Counted from the stretch's first letter, positions 25,719 to 35,309 are shown. The stretch: 64,000 bases of DNA from an uncultured Prevotella sp. (GCA_934254985.1 CAKQMS010000003.1:75287-139286), one strand, 5' to 3'. Notes: generated by a model not told the origin, from the letters alone. Numbers and translations: made by a program.

Positions 25719-25801
25719 CATCCACTCCAACTTTTTGCAGTTTTTAAAACAAGGTGGAAAAAGAAATAATTGGTAGAGAAAAGGAAAAACTCAAACTGCT
25801 T

Positions 25802-26692
25802 TTAATTCCACAATTGATTTGATTGCCAATCAAGAGGAAAACCCATTGCTGATACATCTACATTAGGGTATTTATCCAGTAATGCTTTGAATCTACTAAC
25901 AAAAGTTGTATTAGGGTTTACGGTCTGCATAAAATAAAGAACTATTGAAAGAATATAATAGACTTTCTTTGTAGCGGTCGGTATCTTTATAAAAGGTAAA
26001 TTAGTACGGCGTGGTATCATTGCATTAATACTGAGTTGGCGATTCCATAGACGACTATGATGTGCACATATATTACGAACATAAACTATAGAATGTAGCC
26101 ATGATTCCATCACAGTATCGGACAAACCGTAAAATCTTGCAACTTGACGACGCGCTTGACCTGCATTAAGCCATCGATACATCATAGATAGTGTTCCAAA
26201 TGAGCTAATTTCAAAAGTCATCCAACTTGGAGGAAAAGGATTTAAATAGTTTTGTTGAAAAGAAATTATGGCATCATCATCACTACGACGAAGTTCTTCG
26301 GCTAGACTTCTCAACAAAGAAGAATGCTTATTGGTGTCACGAAAATTTAATGGATTTTCAAACCAATAAAGCCCTGCAGTGTCACTCATAATCAAAGACA
26401 ATTGAGTTCTGATAGATATTTCTATCTTTTCTAACTCAGAACAAACCATTTTCCTTAATTCAGAATCGAATTTATAGATATTATATGCATCTTCAAATGT
26501 GGCACTTGCCTTGAACTGACGACTTCCTCGTTGTCTTAGAGGCTTAAGATAGCTCTTCATTCTGAACATACTTATATGCTGGAGCAAATGAAACGCTTTT
26601 CCTTCATCATTAATGATTAAGCCTTCTGATTTCAAAAGCTGTATTTGATCATTAATAGAAATCTGAGGTTGGTTATAATATTGTGTTGCCAT
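25802..26692 (-). CDS. Abi_2 (AbiD/AbiF-type) abortive-infection protein
   Basis: 296 residues with the Abi_2 layout: QIQLLKSEGLIINDE at the start, HLLQHISMFRMKSYLKPLR, SELEKIEISIRTQL, then the HEPN-like motif Arg-x4-His in VRNICAHHSRLWNR. The family is linked to phage exclusion by abortive infection, presumably through RNA cleavage by the HEPN site. It has its own promoter and a leader that can fold (26711-26750). Neighbouring toxin-antitoxin debris fits a small defence-related spot. Activity against phage is inferred from the family only. Confidence 0.88.
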   Translation of the reverse strand: MATQYYNQPQISINDQIQLLKSEGLIINDEGKAFHLLQHISMFRMKSYLKPLRQRGSRQFKASATFEDAYNIYKFDSELRKMVCSELEKIEISIRTQLSLIMSDTAGLYWFENPLNFRDTNKHSSLLRSLAEELRRSDDDAIISFQQNYLNPFPPSWMTFEISSFGTLSMMYRWLNAGQARRQVARFYGLSDTVMESWLHSIVYVRNICAHHSRLWNRQLSINAMIPRRTNLPFIKIPTATKKVYYILSIVLYFMQTVNPNTTFVSRFKALLDKYPNVDVSAMGFPLDWQSNQLWN

Positions 26693-26710
26693 AGCTAAAA
26701 AAAAGAAAAA

Positions 26711-26750
26711 CTTACCCTAAGCGCGCTGTTCTTATGGGAAGCGGGGTAAG
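26711..26750 (-). other. Hairpin in the Abi gene leader
   Basis: CTTACCC (26711-26717) pairs with GGGTAAG (26744-26750); an inner CGC/GCG helix extends it. It lies between the predicted transcription start and the Abi start codon (at 26692), so it would be in the 5' leader. Confidence 0.5.
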
Positions 26751-26760
26751 TATGTTGTTG

Positions 26761-26792
26761 CAAATATAAATATATTTCTTCAATCTTACAAA
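26761..26792 (-). promoter_or_regulatory. Promoter of Abi gene
   Basis: Minus strand TTTG (26789-26792), 20-bp spacer, TATATTTG (26761-26768). Confidence 0.75.
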
Positions 26793-26834
26793 GATTTCTA
26801 ATATTTTTTAGATTTTTTTCTTTATACAACTCAT

Positions 26835-26945
26835 ACAACATATACAACCGTAGGGGTAAAAGCGATGAACGAAGATAGTCAGAAGCCTACCCTAACCATA
26901 AAGGCTATATAAGGTTGTATTTGTTGTACGGGTTGTATTTGTTGT
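26835..26945. repeat. GGTTGTATTTGTTGT repeats and inverted partner
   Basis: GGTTGTATTTGTTGT occurs twice, 18 bp apart (26913-26927, 26931-26945). A reverse-complement relative (ACAACATATACAACC) lies at 26835-26849. The rest of the gap between the Abi gene and peptide gene 2 (26693-27026) contains the Abi promoter and a copy of the AACTCGCTTGA motif at 27005-27026, and no gene. Confidence 0.6.
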
Positions 26946-27026
26946 TTTTTCTTTCATACAGAGCCGAGTTAGACTCCCTATTGTCATTCGAACTATTCGT
27001 GTTCTTAAAATCTCAAGCGAGTTGTG

Positions 27027-27209
27027 TTACTCCTCCCAAAGATCAAAGGTATGCTCCTTTGAGAACTGGTTTTCGCTCTCACCAGAGGTGGAGAGCGTAG
27101 GCTCGTTAGTAGGACAACTATTTGCTATTGTTGTTCTAAAGCTACCGGCGAGGATAGATGGTTGCATAGCCATAGCAGAGATGGCTGGGGCGACATATTC
27201 TTTTTTCAT
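27027..27209 (-). CDS. Short peptide 2 with conserved ends (60 aa)
   Basis: 60 residues, paralogue of the peptide at 22827-23015. The N-terminal PAISAMAM..ILAGS and C-terminal ENQFSKEHTFDLWEE are conserved; the centre (FRTTIANSCPTNEP) is different and contains a Cys absent from peptide 1. It begins 21 bp after the stop of secreted protein 2. The repeated gene order supports a functional link between peptide and large protein. No family name is known to me. Confidence 0.8.
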   Translation of the reverse strand: MKKEYVAPAISAMAMQPSILAGSFRTTIANSCPTNEPTLSTSGESENQFSKEHTFDLWEE

Positions 27210-27230
27210 TATGATGATTCCTTTCGATTA

Positions 27231-29540
27231 TTATTTTCTAACTACTTTCTTTCCATTCACAATATACAAGCCTGGCTTAGCCATAGAAGCTACGCGCTGA
27301 CCATTGAGGTTGTAGACGGTTTCGGCTTGGTTGTTCCTTGTGCTAATGCCATTGATGGCAGTAGTTTCATCATCGAGCACAAAGGCTTTGGCACCCTCGG
27401 CTTTAGCAGTAGGCACGGCGAGGTAGGCAGTCTCTTTCTTTACATAGAAGGCGCCACCTGCATCAGCACCATAGTAGAAGCCAAGGTCTTTTTGGGTGAA
27501 GAAATCGTCGTATGCCAATTTATAATATATCTTATCGGTAGCTGAGGTAAAGACGCCACCATTTGTTGGTGCAGGCTTAAGCATGTTTTGCGATTCGTCT
27601 ATTGCAGAAACATTCTTGTTGGAAACGACATAACAAGTGATATTGCTTTCTGAAGACTTGATGAGCACACCTGTGTTGGCAGGAACATATACGCCAGAGA
27701 GTGTTCCATCGCCGATAGCAACATCTGTTGAAGATTCAAAGACATCAGCATCAGCAATTATTCTGCCGTCAGCTACGGTGATAGCATTTACCGCTACTGC
27801 CTTAGGGAAGAATGTAGGTTCAGAGTAGCTAAAGGTTGCCCAATAAGCTTTCGACGCTTCCGCCTGCAACGAGATTGCCTTGGCAGTATATGAAGGTGCA
27901 GAGGCTATGGTTGTGGTGTAAGAGGCAGAAGAGATTTTCTGGGCGAAGAAAATTTCACTATCAGTATTATTACTATAAGTATTAAAACATTCATTGGCAA
28001 AGTTACCAGAGTATCTTAAATATGCTCCACAATCATTATATACCCAATTAGAATTGGTATAACTCCAATAGCTCGTTTCAGTATCATGCCATGCAAGGTT
28101 TCCTCTACTACTCGACTTAGCATATAAAAATCCGTAGTTTGCATTATACATTGAGAATCCGTTACCATTCTTTTTCAAAGTCAATTCACATACATCTTCA
28201 GGAGCTGAAGTTGCTATACCTGAAGTATTAAAAGAGAATTGAGTTTTACAGTAATAACCTTTGCCATCTTTTATAAAACCACTAAAAGTGTAGCCACGAG
28301 ATGTAATAATTGCATACACACCTTCTTTCTTTACTTCTGAAGCTTCAAGTTTCTTCCATGTAGCAGCACCATCTTGCGAAGCATAAACAGCATAGTATAC
28401 AACATCTGCTGTTACTGCAGGTGCACCAGAAGCAGAGGTAAAGAGAACGGAAGGGGCGGTAGACTGATTGGTAGTTATCTGACTGGTTGTCCAACCTACG
28501 AATTTATATTCATTGATATTGGCAGGAGCTGTAGGAAGTTGTGAGACTTTGCTACCATCAGCAACGGTTGTGGTAGGTGCGCCAACAGAATAAGGCGAAC
28601 CATTTACCATCCATGCAACAGTATGCATGACAGTTTGGTTGCTTTCTACCCTACCCTTTAAAGCTATAGCAATAGGCGCTGCATCGGTAGAGGTGATATT
28701 CAAGATGGCTGAATGAGTAGCTGGAGTTGAAGTTGAAGTAGGATTATAAGAAACTGTAATCTGAGTTGAAGGTATTGAACCATCAGTAGGTTCGATAGAA
28801 GAAGTTGAGACACTAAACAAGTCTGCGTTATCACCTGTGATAGAGAGTGTGGCAGGAGAAATCAGTTTAGTACCTAACAAAAAGAAAGATTTTGTATCAG
28901 TAGGCTTCGCTTCTGTGGTTACGAAATCGAGTGAAGAAACAGAAGCAGACAATGTTGGTCCCGACACCTCTTTATATATATAGAAGGCACCAGCTTTACT
29001 CAGCAAACCTTTATCACCTGTTAACTGATTATAAAAAACAGCTCCATATACAACGAAAGTATTATTATCTTTCCAACTAATATACTTGTAAGCAGTTGCA
29101 TCAAAAGTTATTTTAAAAGCATTCTTCGTCTCGAGCTTAGATATGTACCAAAGAGACTTATCAGTAGTGGTGGTAGAAAGATCAGTATCTTTTTCTTTAT
29201 TCTTATAATATAATCCATTTGTACCATTCTGAAAATAGAAAGTATTTTCACTTGGACCAGCTGTAGCTTTCCACATAATAGATTCACCAGGATTCTTAAT
29301 AGTATTATCCGACTCCATAGTAATAGGATAACAATTAGCAGAATTTGAACGGACAGCATAATGCGTTTTTCCATCACTAATAACGAGAAGATAAGTTTGA
29401 CCATCAACAATGTCGCTCAAAGAAGAACATTGCTCGTAATAAACATCATTTGCCTTTGCACTTACTAAAGATAAAATAAGAAGTGCAAACGAGAGGAACA
29501 ACTTGTAGATTAGTTGTTTGCTTAAATTGAATTTGTTCAT
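27231..29540 (-). CDS. Secreted protein 2 with sorting-type C-terminal tail
   Basis: 769 residues, signal peptide intact (MNKFNLSKQLIYKLFLSFALLILSLVSAKA). Modules by eye: an N-terminal beta-rich domain; a choice-of-anchor-like Ig segment at about 200-300 (SASVSSLDFVTTEAKPTDT); an InlB-like repeat near 310-385 (HTVAWMVNGSPY...YKFVGWTT); another beta domain; then a C-terminal module and tail shared with secreted protein 1, ending GLYIVNGKKVVRK. The tail suggests export to the surface by a type IX-like route; the apparatus is not in this window. The last 55 bp before the final codons are identical to secreted protein 1. Confidence 0.82.
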   Translation of the reverse strand: MNKFNLSKQLIYKLFLSFALLILSLVSAKANDVYYEQCSSLSDIVDGQTYLLVISDGKTHYAVRSNSANCYPITMESDNTIKNPGESIMWKATAGPSENTFYFQNGTNGLYYKNKEKDTDLSTTTTDKSLWYISKLETKNAFKITFDATAYKYISWKDNNTFVVYGAVFYNQLTGDKGLLSKAGAFYIYKEVSGPTLSASVSSLDFVTTEAKPTDTKSFFLLGTKLISPATLSITGDNADLFSVSTSSIEPTDGSIPSTQITVSYNPTSTSTPATHSAILNITSTDAAPIAIALKGRVESNQTVMHTVAWMVNGSPYSVGAPTTTVADGSKVSQLPTAPANINEYKFVGWTTSQITTNQSTAPSVLFTSASGAPAVTADVVYYAVYASQDGAATWKKLEASEVKKEGVYAIITSRGYTFSGFIKDGKGYYCKTQFSFNTSGIATSAPEDVCELTLKKNGNGFSMYNANYGFLYAKSSSRGNLAWHDTETSYWSYTNSNWVYNDCGAYLRYSGNFANECFNTYSNNTDSEIFFAQKISSASYTTTIASAPSYTAKAISLQAEASKAYWATFSYSEPTFFPKAVAVNAITVADGRIIADADVFESSTDVAIGDGTLSGVYVPANTGVLIKSSESNITCYVVSNKNVSAIDESQNMLKPAPTNGGVFTSATDKIYYKLAYDDFFTQKDLGFYYGADAGGAFYVKKETAYLAVPTAKAEGAKAFVLDDETTAINGISTRNNQAETVYNLNGQRVASMAKPGLYIVNGKKVVRK

Positions 29541-29592
29541 ATCTTAAAGGAATTAATAATATAATCAATGTTAGTGTTTGATTAATTATCTA

Positions 29593-29624
29593 CAAAAGTA
29601 ATAATTTATAACGAAGCAAACAAA
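29593..29624 (-). promoter_or_regulatory. Promoter of secreted protein 2 / peptide 2
   Basis: Minus strand TTTG (29621-29624), 20-bp spacer, TACTTTTG (29593-29600), about 50 bp upstream of the ATG. Confidence 0.75.
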
Positions 29625-29663
29625 TAAAACGTAAGAAAAAAGAAAAATACATATAAAATAAAA

Positions 29664-29691
29664 GCCCTCGACCAAATAAATGGTCGAGGGC
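29664..29691. terminator. Terminator of the ribosomal protein run (after rplQ)
   Basis: GCCCTCGACCA (29664-29674) pairs perfectly with 29681-29691. On the minus strand it is followed by TTTTATTTTA. It closes the long run that begins at rpsL. Confidence 0.9.
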
Positions 29692-29724
29692 GGGATATAA
29701 TAAGGCAATATTATACAAATATTG

Positions 29725-30216
29725 TTATTCAGCCTTAGCTTCCTCAGCTGGGGCCTCAGTAGCCTCTGGAGCTGGTGCTTCAACAGCGTCAGCCTTCTTT
29801 GTAGAACGACGGCTACGACGAGTCTTCTTCTCTGCCTTAGGAGCCTTTGCCATGTTCTCATCGAAGTCAACAAGCTCGATGAAAGCAACTGCTGCACCGT
29901 CACCAAGACGATTACCAAGCTTGATGATACGTGTGTATCCACCTGGACGGTCGCCTACCTTCTCAGCTACGATACCAAAGAGTTCCTTGATAGCTTCCTT
30001 GTTCTGGAGATAGCTGAAAACTACACGACGAGAGTTAGTGCTGTCGTTCTTGCAACGTGTGATGAGAGGCTCTACGTATGTCTTAAGAGCCTTAGCCTTA
30101 GCAAGAGTCGTAGTGATTCTTTTGTGCATGATCAAAGAGATAGCCAAGTTAGCAAGCATGGCCTGACGATGGTCAGCAGTACGACTCAAATGGTTGAATT
30201 TCTTATTGTGTCTCAT
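29725..30216 (-). CDS. rplQ: 50S ribosomal protein L17
   Basis: 163 residues. The core (1-120) is canonical L17 ([20 protein letters not shown]), near the polypeptide exit tunnel. It carries a C-terminal tail of about 40 residues, first basic ([12 protein letters not shown]) then Ala/Glu/Pro-rich, longer than in E. coli. Last gene of the alpha operon, 44 bp after rpoA. Confidence 0.97.
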   Translation of the reverse strand: MRHNKKFNHLSRTADHRQAMLANLAISLIMHKRITTTLAKAKALKTYVEPLITRCKNDSTNSRRVVFSYLQNKEAIKELFGIVAEKVGDRPGGYTRIIKLGNRLGDGAAVAFIELVDFDENMAKAPKAEKKTRRSRRSTKKADAVEAPAPEATEAPAEEAKAE

Positions 30217-30260
30217 TTTTTTAAATTTGTTTATGGGCTGGTTAGCTCACCCTTGTGGGT

Positions 30261-31253
30261 TTACTCCTTGTCCAGTTTATACTTTGAAATGTCGGTTCCA
30301 AACGACAGATTCAGACCCTCGAGCAAATCATCAAGCTCTGAGAGCGATTTCTTACCAAAGTTGCGGAACTTCAAGAGGTCAGTCTTGTTGAACTGTACGA
30401 GGTCGCCAAGTGTTTCAACATCGGCAGCCTTCAAGCAGTTAAGAGCACGAACGCTGAGGTTCATGTCAACAAGCTTAGTCTTGAGGAGTTGACGCATGTG
30501 AAGAACTTCCTCATCAAACTCCTGGTTTGTCTCCTCATCCTGATTCTCGATAGTAATCTTTTCATCAGAGAACAACATGAAGTGATGGATAAGTATCTTC
30601 GCAGCCTCTTTCAAGGCATCCTTTGGGTGGATGGAACCATCCGTTGTTACTTCGAGTACGAGCTTATCGTAGTCAGTCTTCTGCTCTACACGATATGGCT
30701 CAACAGCGTATTTAACGTTACGGATTGGGGTGTAAATTGAATCGATTGGGAGTACATTGACATCAGTGCAGAACTCACGGTTCTCGTCAGCAGGTACGTA
30801 TCCACGTCCCTTGTTGATAGTAAGATCAATCTGCATTGAAGCCTTGGCATCTAAATGACAAATCACCAAATCAGGGTTTAACACTTCAAATCCAGTCAGA
30901 TACTTATTAATATCACCTGCTTTGAATTCGGTGGAATTCTCTACGGAGATAGTTACTTTCTCGTTCTCGAATTCTTCTACTACTTGCTTGAATCGCACTT
31001 GTTTGAGATTCAAGATGATGTTTGTGACATCCTCCTTTACACCAGGCACCGAAGAGAACTCATGCTCAACACCACTAATACGGATGGTGTTGATAGCATA
31101 GCCTTCGAGCGATGAAAGAAGTATGCGGCGCAAGGCATTACCAATGGTAACACCGAAGCCAGGCTCAAGAGGACGGAATTCGAACTTGCCGAACTTGTCA
31201 TCTGCCTCAAGCATCACAACTTTATCGGGTTTTTGAAATGCTAATATCGCCAT
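30261..31253 (-). CDS. rpoA: RNA polymerase alpha subunit
   Basis: 330 residues. The N-terminal dimerisation domain has [13 protein letters not shown]; the C-terminal domain has [21 protein letters not shown], the promoter UP-element and activator contact surface. Standard place in the alpha operon between rpsD and rplQ. Confidence 0.98.
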   Translation of the reverse strand: MAILAFQKPDKVVMLEADDKFGKFEFRPLEPGFGVTIGNALRRILLSSLEGYAINTIRISGVEHEFSSVPGVKEDVTNIILNLKQVRFKQVVEEFENEKVTISVENSTEFKAGDINKYLTGFEVLNPDLVICHLDAKASMQIDLTINKGRGYVPADENREFCTDVNVLPIDSIYTPIRNVKYAVEPYRVEQKTDYDKLVLEVTTDGSIHPKDALKEAAKILIHHFMLFSDEKITIENQDEETNQEFDEEVLHMRQLLKTKLVDMNLSVRALNCLKAADVETLGDLVQFNKTDLLKFRNFGKKSLSELDDLLEGLNLSFGTDISKYKLDKE

Positions 31254-31265
31254 TAACTTAATGAT

Positions 31266-31874
31266 TTATTGTTTAGAATACAACTCAACGATTAACTGCT
31301 CCTTGATGTTCTCAGGAATGTCGGCACGCTCTGGCTTGTGCAAGAACTTACCGCTCTTGGTATTCTCGTCCCACTCAATCCAAGGATACTTGCTGTGGTT
31401 GAAACCTGCAAGTGCAGCCTCGATAACCTCGAGAGACTTAGACTTCTCACGAACTGCGATAACCATACCTGGCTTAACAGCGAAAGAAGGAATGTTTACT
31501 ACCTGACCGTCAACAACGATATGCTTGTGACCTACCAACTGACGAGCAGCTGCACGTGTAGGAGCCAAACCAAGACGATATACTACGTTGTCGAGACGGC
31601 ACTCAAGATTCTGAAGAAGAACCTCACCGGTGATACCCTCAGCCTTAGCTGCGTGCTCGAACATGTTACGGAACTGACGCTCGAGAACACCGTATGTATA
31701 CTTAGCCTTCTGCTTCTCAGCAAGCTGAGCACCATACTCAGATACCTTACGACGACGGTTGTTACCGTGCTGGCCAGGAGGAAAGTTACGCTTTGCAAGT
31801 ACCTTATCTGCGCCGAAGATTGGCTCACCAAAACGGCGTGCAATTTTAGATTTTGGACCTATATATCTTGCCAT
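31266..31874 (-). CDS. rpsD: 30S ribosomal protein S4
   Basis: 202 residues, primary 16S rRNA binder. The S4 RNA-binding domain shows [30 protein letters not shown]. No zinc cysteines are seen at the N-terminus (C-minus form). In other bacteria S4 represses its own operon. It lies 12 bp upstream of rpoA. Confidence 0.98.
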   Translation of the reverse strand: MARYIGPKSKIARRFGEPIFGADKVLAKRNFPPGQHGNNRRRKVSEYGAQLAEKQKAKYTYGVLERQFRNMFEHAAKAEGITGEVLLQNLECRLDNVVYRLGLAPTRAAARQLVGHKHIVVDGQVVNIPSFAVKPGMVIAVREKSKSLEVIEAALAGFNHSKYPWIEWDENTKSGKFLHKPERADIPENIKEQLIVELYSKQ

Positions 31875-31913
31875 AATAATAAATTCTATTTAATCAATTG
31901 TATCTAATGGTTA

Positions 31914-32303
31914 TTATACACGACGACGCTTAGGAGGACGGCAACCGTTGTGTGGCAATGGAGTTACGTCGATGATCTCAGTAACCTCGATGCCTGCTCC
32001 GTGGATAGCACGGATAGCGCTCTCACGTCCGTTACCTGGACCCTTAACATATGCCTTAACCTTACGCAAGCCGAGATCGAAAGCTACCTTTGCGCAATCC
32101 TCTGCTGCCATCTGAGCTGCATAAGGAGTGTTCTTCTTAGAACCGCGGAAGCCCATCTTACCAGCTGAAGACCAAGAGATAACCTGACCCTCGCTGTTGG
32201 CGAGCGATACAATGATGTTGTTGAACGAGCTATGAACATGCAACTGTCCGAGAGCGTCAACTCTTACATTTCTTTTCTTAGATGCTGCTGTTTTCTTTGC
32301 CAT
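31914..32303 (-). CDS. rpsK: 30S ribosomal protein S11
   Basis: 129 residues with [26 protein letters not shown] and the end [10 protein letters not shown]. It forms part of the 30S platform with S18 and S6. Located 17 bp after rpsM. Confidence 0.98.
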   Translation of the reverse strand: MAKKTAASKKRNVRVDALGQLHVHSSFNNIIVSLANSEGQVISWSSAGKMGFRGSKKNTPYAAQMAAEDCAKVAFDLGLRKVKAYVKGPGNGRESAIRAIHGAGIEVTEIIDVTPLPHNGCRPPKRRRV

Positions 32304-32320
32304 ACTTAATTTCCTCCTAA

Positions 32321-32701
32321 TTACTTAGTAGCTTTCTTCTTATTAGCAACAGTCTTCTTCTTTCCCTTACGGGTACGAGCATTATTCTTAGTGCTCTGGC
32401 CACGAACAGGAAGACCATTACGATGTCTAACACCACGGTAGCAACCGATATCCATCAAACGCTTAATGTTCATCTGGATCTCTGAACGGAGATCACCTTC
32501 TACCTTAAACTCAGCGCCGATAATTTCACGGATCTTGGCTGCCTGGTCATCAGACCACTCGTTAACCTTCAGGTCACGGCTTACACCAGCTTTATCCAAT
32601 ATCTTTGCTGAACTACTTCGACCGATACCATAGATATAGGTCAATGCGATTTCGCCACGCTTATTCTGGGGCAAATCTACTCCAACAATTCTTATTGCCA
32701 T
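32321..32701 (-). CDS. rpsM: 30S ribosomal protein S13
   Basis: 126 residues, opening [20 protein letters not shown] and a basic C-terminus that contacts P-site tRNA. Preceded by a 109-bp gap holding a hairpin and a promoter-like box, so it may begin its own transcript. Confidence 0.98.
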   Translation of the reverse strand: MAIRIVGVDLPQNKRGEIALTYIYGIGRSSSAKILDKAGVSRDLKVNEWSDDQAAKIREIIGAEFKVEGDLRSEIQMNIKRLMDIGCYRGVRHRNGLPVRGQSTKNNARTRKGKKKTVANKKKATK

Positions 32702-32761
32702 TTGTTGATTAAATGATAAAAATAAATAATAAAAAAGTCTTGTTTGCGCTAAAAAGCATGC

Positions 32762-32796
32762 AAAGGTAAGAATAATATCTCATAATTCTTACCTTT
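32762..32796. other. Perfect hairpin overlapping a -7-like box, rpmJ-rpsM gap
   Basis: AAAGGTAAGAAT (32762-32773) and ATTCTTACCTTT (32785-32796) are exact complements around an 11-base loop. On the minus strand the distal arm contains TACCTTTG, a -7 consensus, though no TTTG box is found at the right distance. It could be an attenuator, or an RNA site for repression of the alpha operon. Confidence 0.6.
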
Positions 32797-32810
32797 TACA
32801 TTTTTTTAAC

Positions 32811-32927
32811 TTAACCCTGTCTCAACTTGAACTTAGGGTTCTTCTTGTTAATAACGAAAAGGCGACCCTTACGACGTACGATCTTGCAGTCAGGTGTGCG
32901 CTTCTTTAATGATGCTCTTGTCTTCAT
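32811..32927 (-). CDS. rpmJ: 50S ribosomal protein L36
   Basis: 38 residues ([20 protein letters not shown], ending KFKLRQG). The zinc-binding form has three Cys and one His; here only Cys14 of these remains, so this is the C-minus, zinc-independent type. It starts 13 bp after infA. Confidence 0.95.
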   Translation of the reverse strand: MKTRASLKKRTPDCKIVRRKGRLFVINKKNPKFKLRQG

Positions 32928-32940
32928 AATTTATATGATA

Positions 32941-33159
32941 TTATTTGTATCTAAATACGATTCTGCCTTTGGTCAAATCGTAAGGACTCATCTCTACCTT
33001 TACCTTGTCGCCAGGAAGAATTTTGATGTAGTGCATTCTCATCTTACCGGAAATGTGGGCAATGATTTGAACGCCATTCTCAAGTTCTACTCGGAACATG
33101 GCATTTGAGAGAGACTCTACGATAGTGCCATCTTGTTCTATTGCGGATTGTTTTGCCAT
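32941..33159 (-). CDS. infA: Translation initiation factor IF-1
   Basis: 72 residues, single OB fold: [32 protein letters not shown]. It blocks the A site during initiation. Sits between map and rpmJ as in many Gram-negative and Gram-positive spc operons. Confidence 0.98.
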   Translation of the reverse strand: MAKQSAIEQDGTIVESLSNAMFRVELENGVQIIAHISGKMRMHYIKILPGDKVKVEMSPYDLTKGRIVFRYK

Positions 33160-33162
33160 AAA

Positions 33163-33957
33163 TTATTGTTGTTCTAAATGTTCAATTTCCTCAAACGTAG
33201 ATAAAATCTCAGCTTTACCCTTTCGAATAGCTATAGTATGTTCGAAATGGGCGGCAGGCTTTAAGTCTCTTGTTATGATGCTCCACTTATCAGGAAGCAT
33301 CCATATCTGACGGTCGCCGAGTGTAATCATTGGTTCGATGGCTATGCACATTCCTTCTTTGAGGAAGGCGCCTTGTCCACGTTTACCATAGTTGGGTATT
33401 GCTGGGTCTTCATGCATTTCGCGACCGATGCCATGTCCTGTTAGTTCTCTAACCACTCCATAGCCAAAAGATTCGCAATATGTTTGAACGGCTTCACCAA
33501 TGTCGCCAACATGATTTCCTGCGACTGCCTTTTCAATGCCTTTATAAAGAGACTCCTTAGTAACCTTGAGGAGTTGTCTTACCTCTGGAGCAACGTCGCC
33601 AACACAGAATGTGTAACAACTGTCGCCATTATAGCCATCGAGAAGAGTACCACAATCAATAGATATGATGTCACCATCCTTCAAGACAACCTTATCGCTT
33701 GGTATTCCATGCACAACAATAGCATTAATAGATGTGCAGATACTTGCGGGGAAAGACCCTCCAATTGGATTAGGGAAATTCTTAAACGTTGGAATTGCTC
33801 CATGATCACGTATGAACTCCTCTGCTATAGTATCCAGTTGAAGGGTCGTTACTCCAGGTTTTATATGCTTAGCCAATTCTGCAAGAGTAGCACCAACAAG
33901 TTGGTTAGCTCTACGCATCTTGGCGATTTCATCTTCCGTCTTTAGAAATATGTTCAT
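33163..33957 (-). CDS. map: Methionine aminopeptidase, type I
   Basis: 264 residues; removes initiator methionine. Metal ligands are recognisable in SIDCGTLLDGYNGDSCYTF (two Asp), LTGHGIGREMHEDP (His), AIEPMI (Glu) and the final Glu near HTIAI. It sits 14 bp after secY and 3 bp before infA. Confidence 0.97.
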   Translation of the reverse strand: MNIFLKTEDEIAKMRRANQLVGATLAELAKHIKPGVTTLQLDTIAEEFIRDHGAIPTFKNFPNPIGGSFPASICTSINAIVVHGIPSDKVVLKDGDIISIDCGTLLDGYNGDSCYTFCVGDVAPEVRQLLKVTKESLYKGIEKAVAGNHVGDIGEAVQTYCESFGYGVVRELTGHGIGREMHEDPAIPNYGKRGQGAFLKEGMCIAIEPMITLGDRQIWMLPDKWSIITRDLKPAAHFEHTIAIRKGKAEILSTFEEIEHLEQQ

Positions 33958-33971
33958 TTCTTCAGACCAAA

Positions 33972-35309
33972 TTAATATGCCGAAACAGCACCACCACGAG
34001 TGTGACCAGAATTGAGAAGTCCGTCATAATGACGCATTAGCAGATGACTTTCAATCTGTTGTAGAGTGTCGATAACAACACCTACAAGAATGAGCAGCGA
34101 TGTACCACCGAAGAACTGAGAGAATCCCTGCTGAACATTAAGGAGTCCAGCGAGCGCTGGCATCACAGCGATGAATGCTATGAACAAAGAGCCAGGGAAT
34201 GTGATTCTAGTCATAATGGTATCAATATACTCGGCAGTGTCCTTACCTGGCTTGATACCAGGAATGAAACCGTTGTTACGCTTCATATCTTCAGCCATCT
34301 GAGTTGGATTCAAAGTGATAGCTGTATAGAAATATGTGAAGGCGATGATGAGTACAACATAAATGCAATTGTACAACAAGCTACGGTTGTCAAGGAGTGA
34401 CTGAACAACCCAAGAAGCATTATCACTCTGATAGCGAACGAAAGCCAAAGGAATAAACATCAAAGCCTGGGCAAAGATGATAGGCATTACGTTAGCAGCG
34501 AAGAGCTTCAAAGGAATGTACTGACGAGCACCACCGTACTGTTTGTTTCCTACAAGACGCTTAGCGTATTGAACAGGCACCTTACGTACACCCTGTACGA
34601 GCAAGATAGAAGCGCAAACGACAGCGTAGAGGATAAGGATTTCTGCGATGAACATGATGATACCACCACCAGAGATAGCGTTTAAACGCGAACCGAATTC
34701 CTGAGCAAAAGCCTGTGGAAGACGAGCGATGATACCGATCATAATGATCATTGAAATTCCGTTTCCTACACCCTTGTCAGTGATACGCTCACCAAGCCAG
34801 AGGATGAACATGCTACCTGCTGCAAGAATGAAAGTGGCTGGGAACATGAAGACTGTCCATGAAATTCCTGAAGCCAAAGCCTGTGAGGCCTGGAGCTTCA
34901 GGTTTATGAGGTAACTTGGAGCCTGGAACAGAAGAATACCTACTGTCAAGGCGCGAGTATACCAGCTAATTTTCTTTCTTCCACTCTCACCTTCGCGCTG
35001 CATCTTTTGGAAATAAGGAACAGCAACGGCAAGAAGCTGCATTACGATGGAAGCTGAGATGTAAGGCATAATACCAAGCGCGAATATTGACGCATTGGAA
35101 AATGCACCACCAGAGAACATGTCCAAAAGCGACATAAGGCCGCCTGAGGTTTGCGACTGTAGTTTTTCCAACATGGCTGGATTGATGCCCGGAAGGACAA
35201 CAAAAGAGCCGAAACGATATATAGCCGTAAACAGGAAGGTGATGAGGAGTCGCTGACGCAAATCCTCAACCTTCCAACAGTTCTTTAGTATCTCAATGAA
35301 TTTTTTCAT
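33972..35309 (-). CDS. secY: Preprotein translocase subunit SecY
   Basis: 445 residues with ten hydrophobic segments; the channel of the Sec translocon in the inner membrane. Conserved pieces include ALGIMPYISASIVMQLL, GVGNGISMIIM and GFIPGIKPGKDTAEYI. Located 3 bp after rplO. Confidence 0.98.
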   Translation of the reverse strand: MKKFIEILKNCWKVEDLRQRLLITFLFTAIYRFGSFVVLPGINPAMLEKLQSQTSGGLMSLLDMFSGGAFSNASIFALGIMPYISASIVMQLLAVAVPYFQKMQREGESGRKKISWYTRALTVGILLFQAPSYLINLKLQASQALASGISWTVFMFPATFILAAGSMFILWLGERITDKGVGNGISMIIMIGIIARLPQAFAQEFGSRLNAISGGGIIMFIAEILILYAVVCASILLVQGVRKVPVQYAKRLVGNKQYGGARQYIPLKLFAANVMPIIFAQALMFIPLAFVRYQSDNASWVVQSLLDNRSLLYNCIYVVLIIAFTYFYTAITLNPTQMAEDMKRNNGFIPGIKPGKDTAEYIDTIMTRITFPGSLFIAFIAVMPALAGLLNVQQGFSQFFGGTSLLILVGVVIDTLQQIESHLLMRHYDGLLNSGHTRGGAVSAY

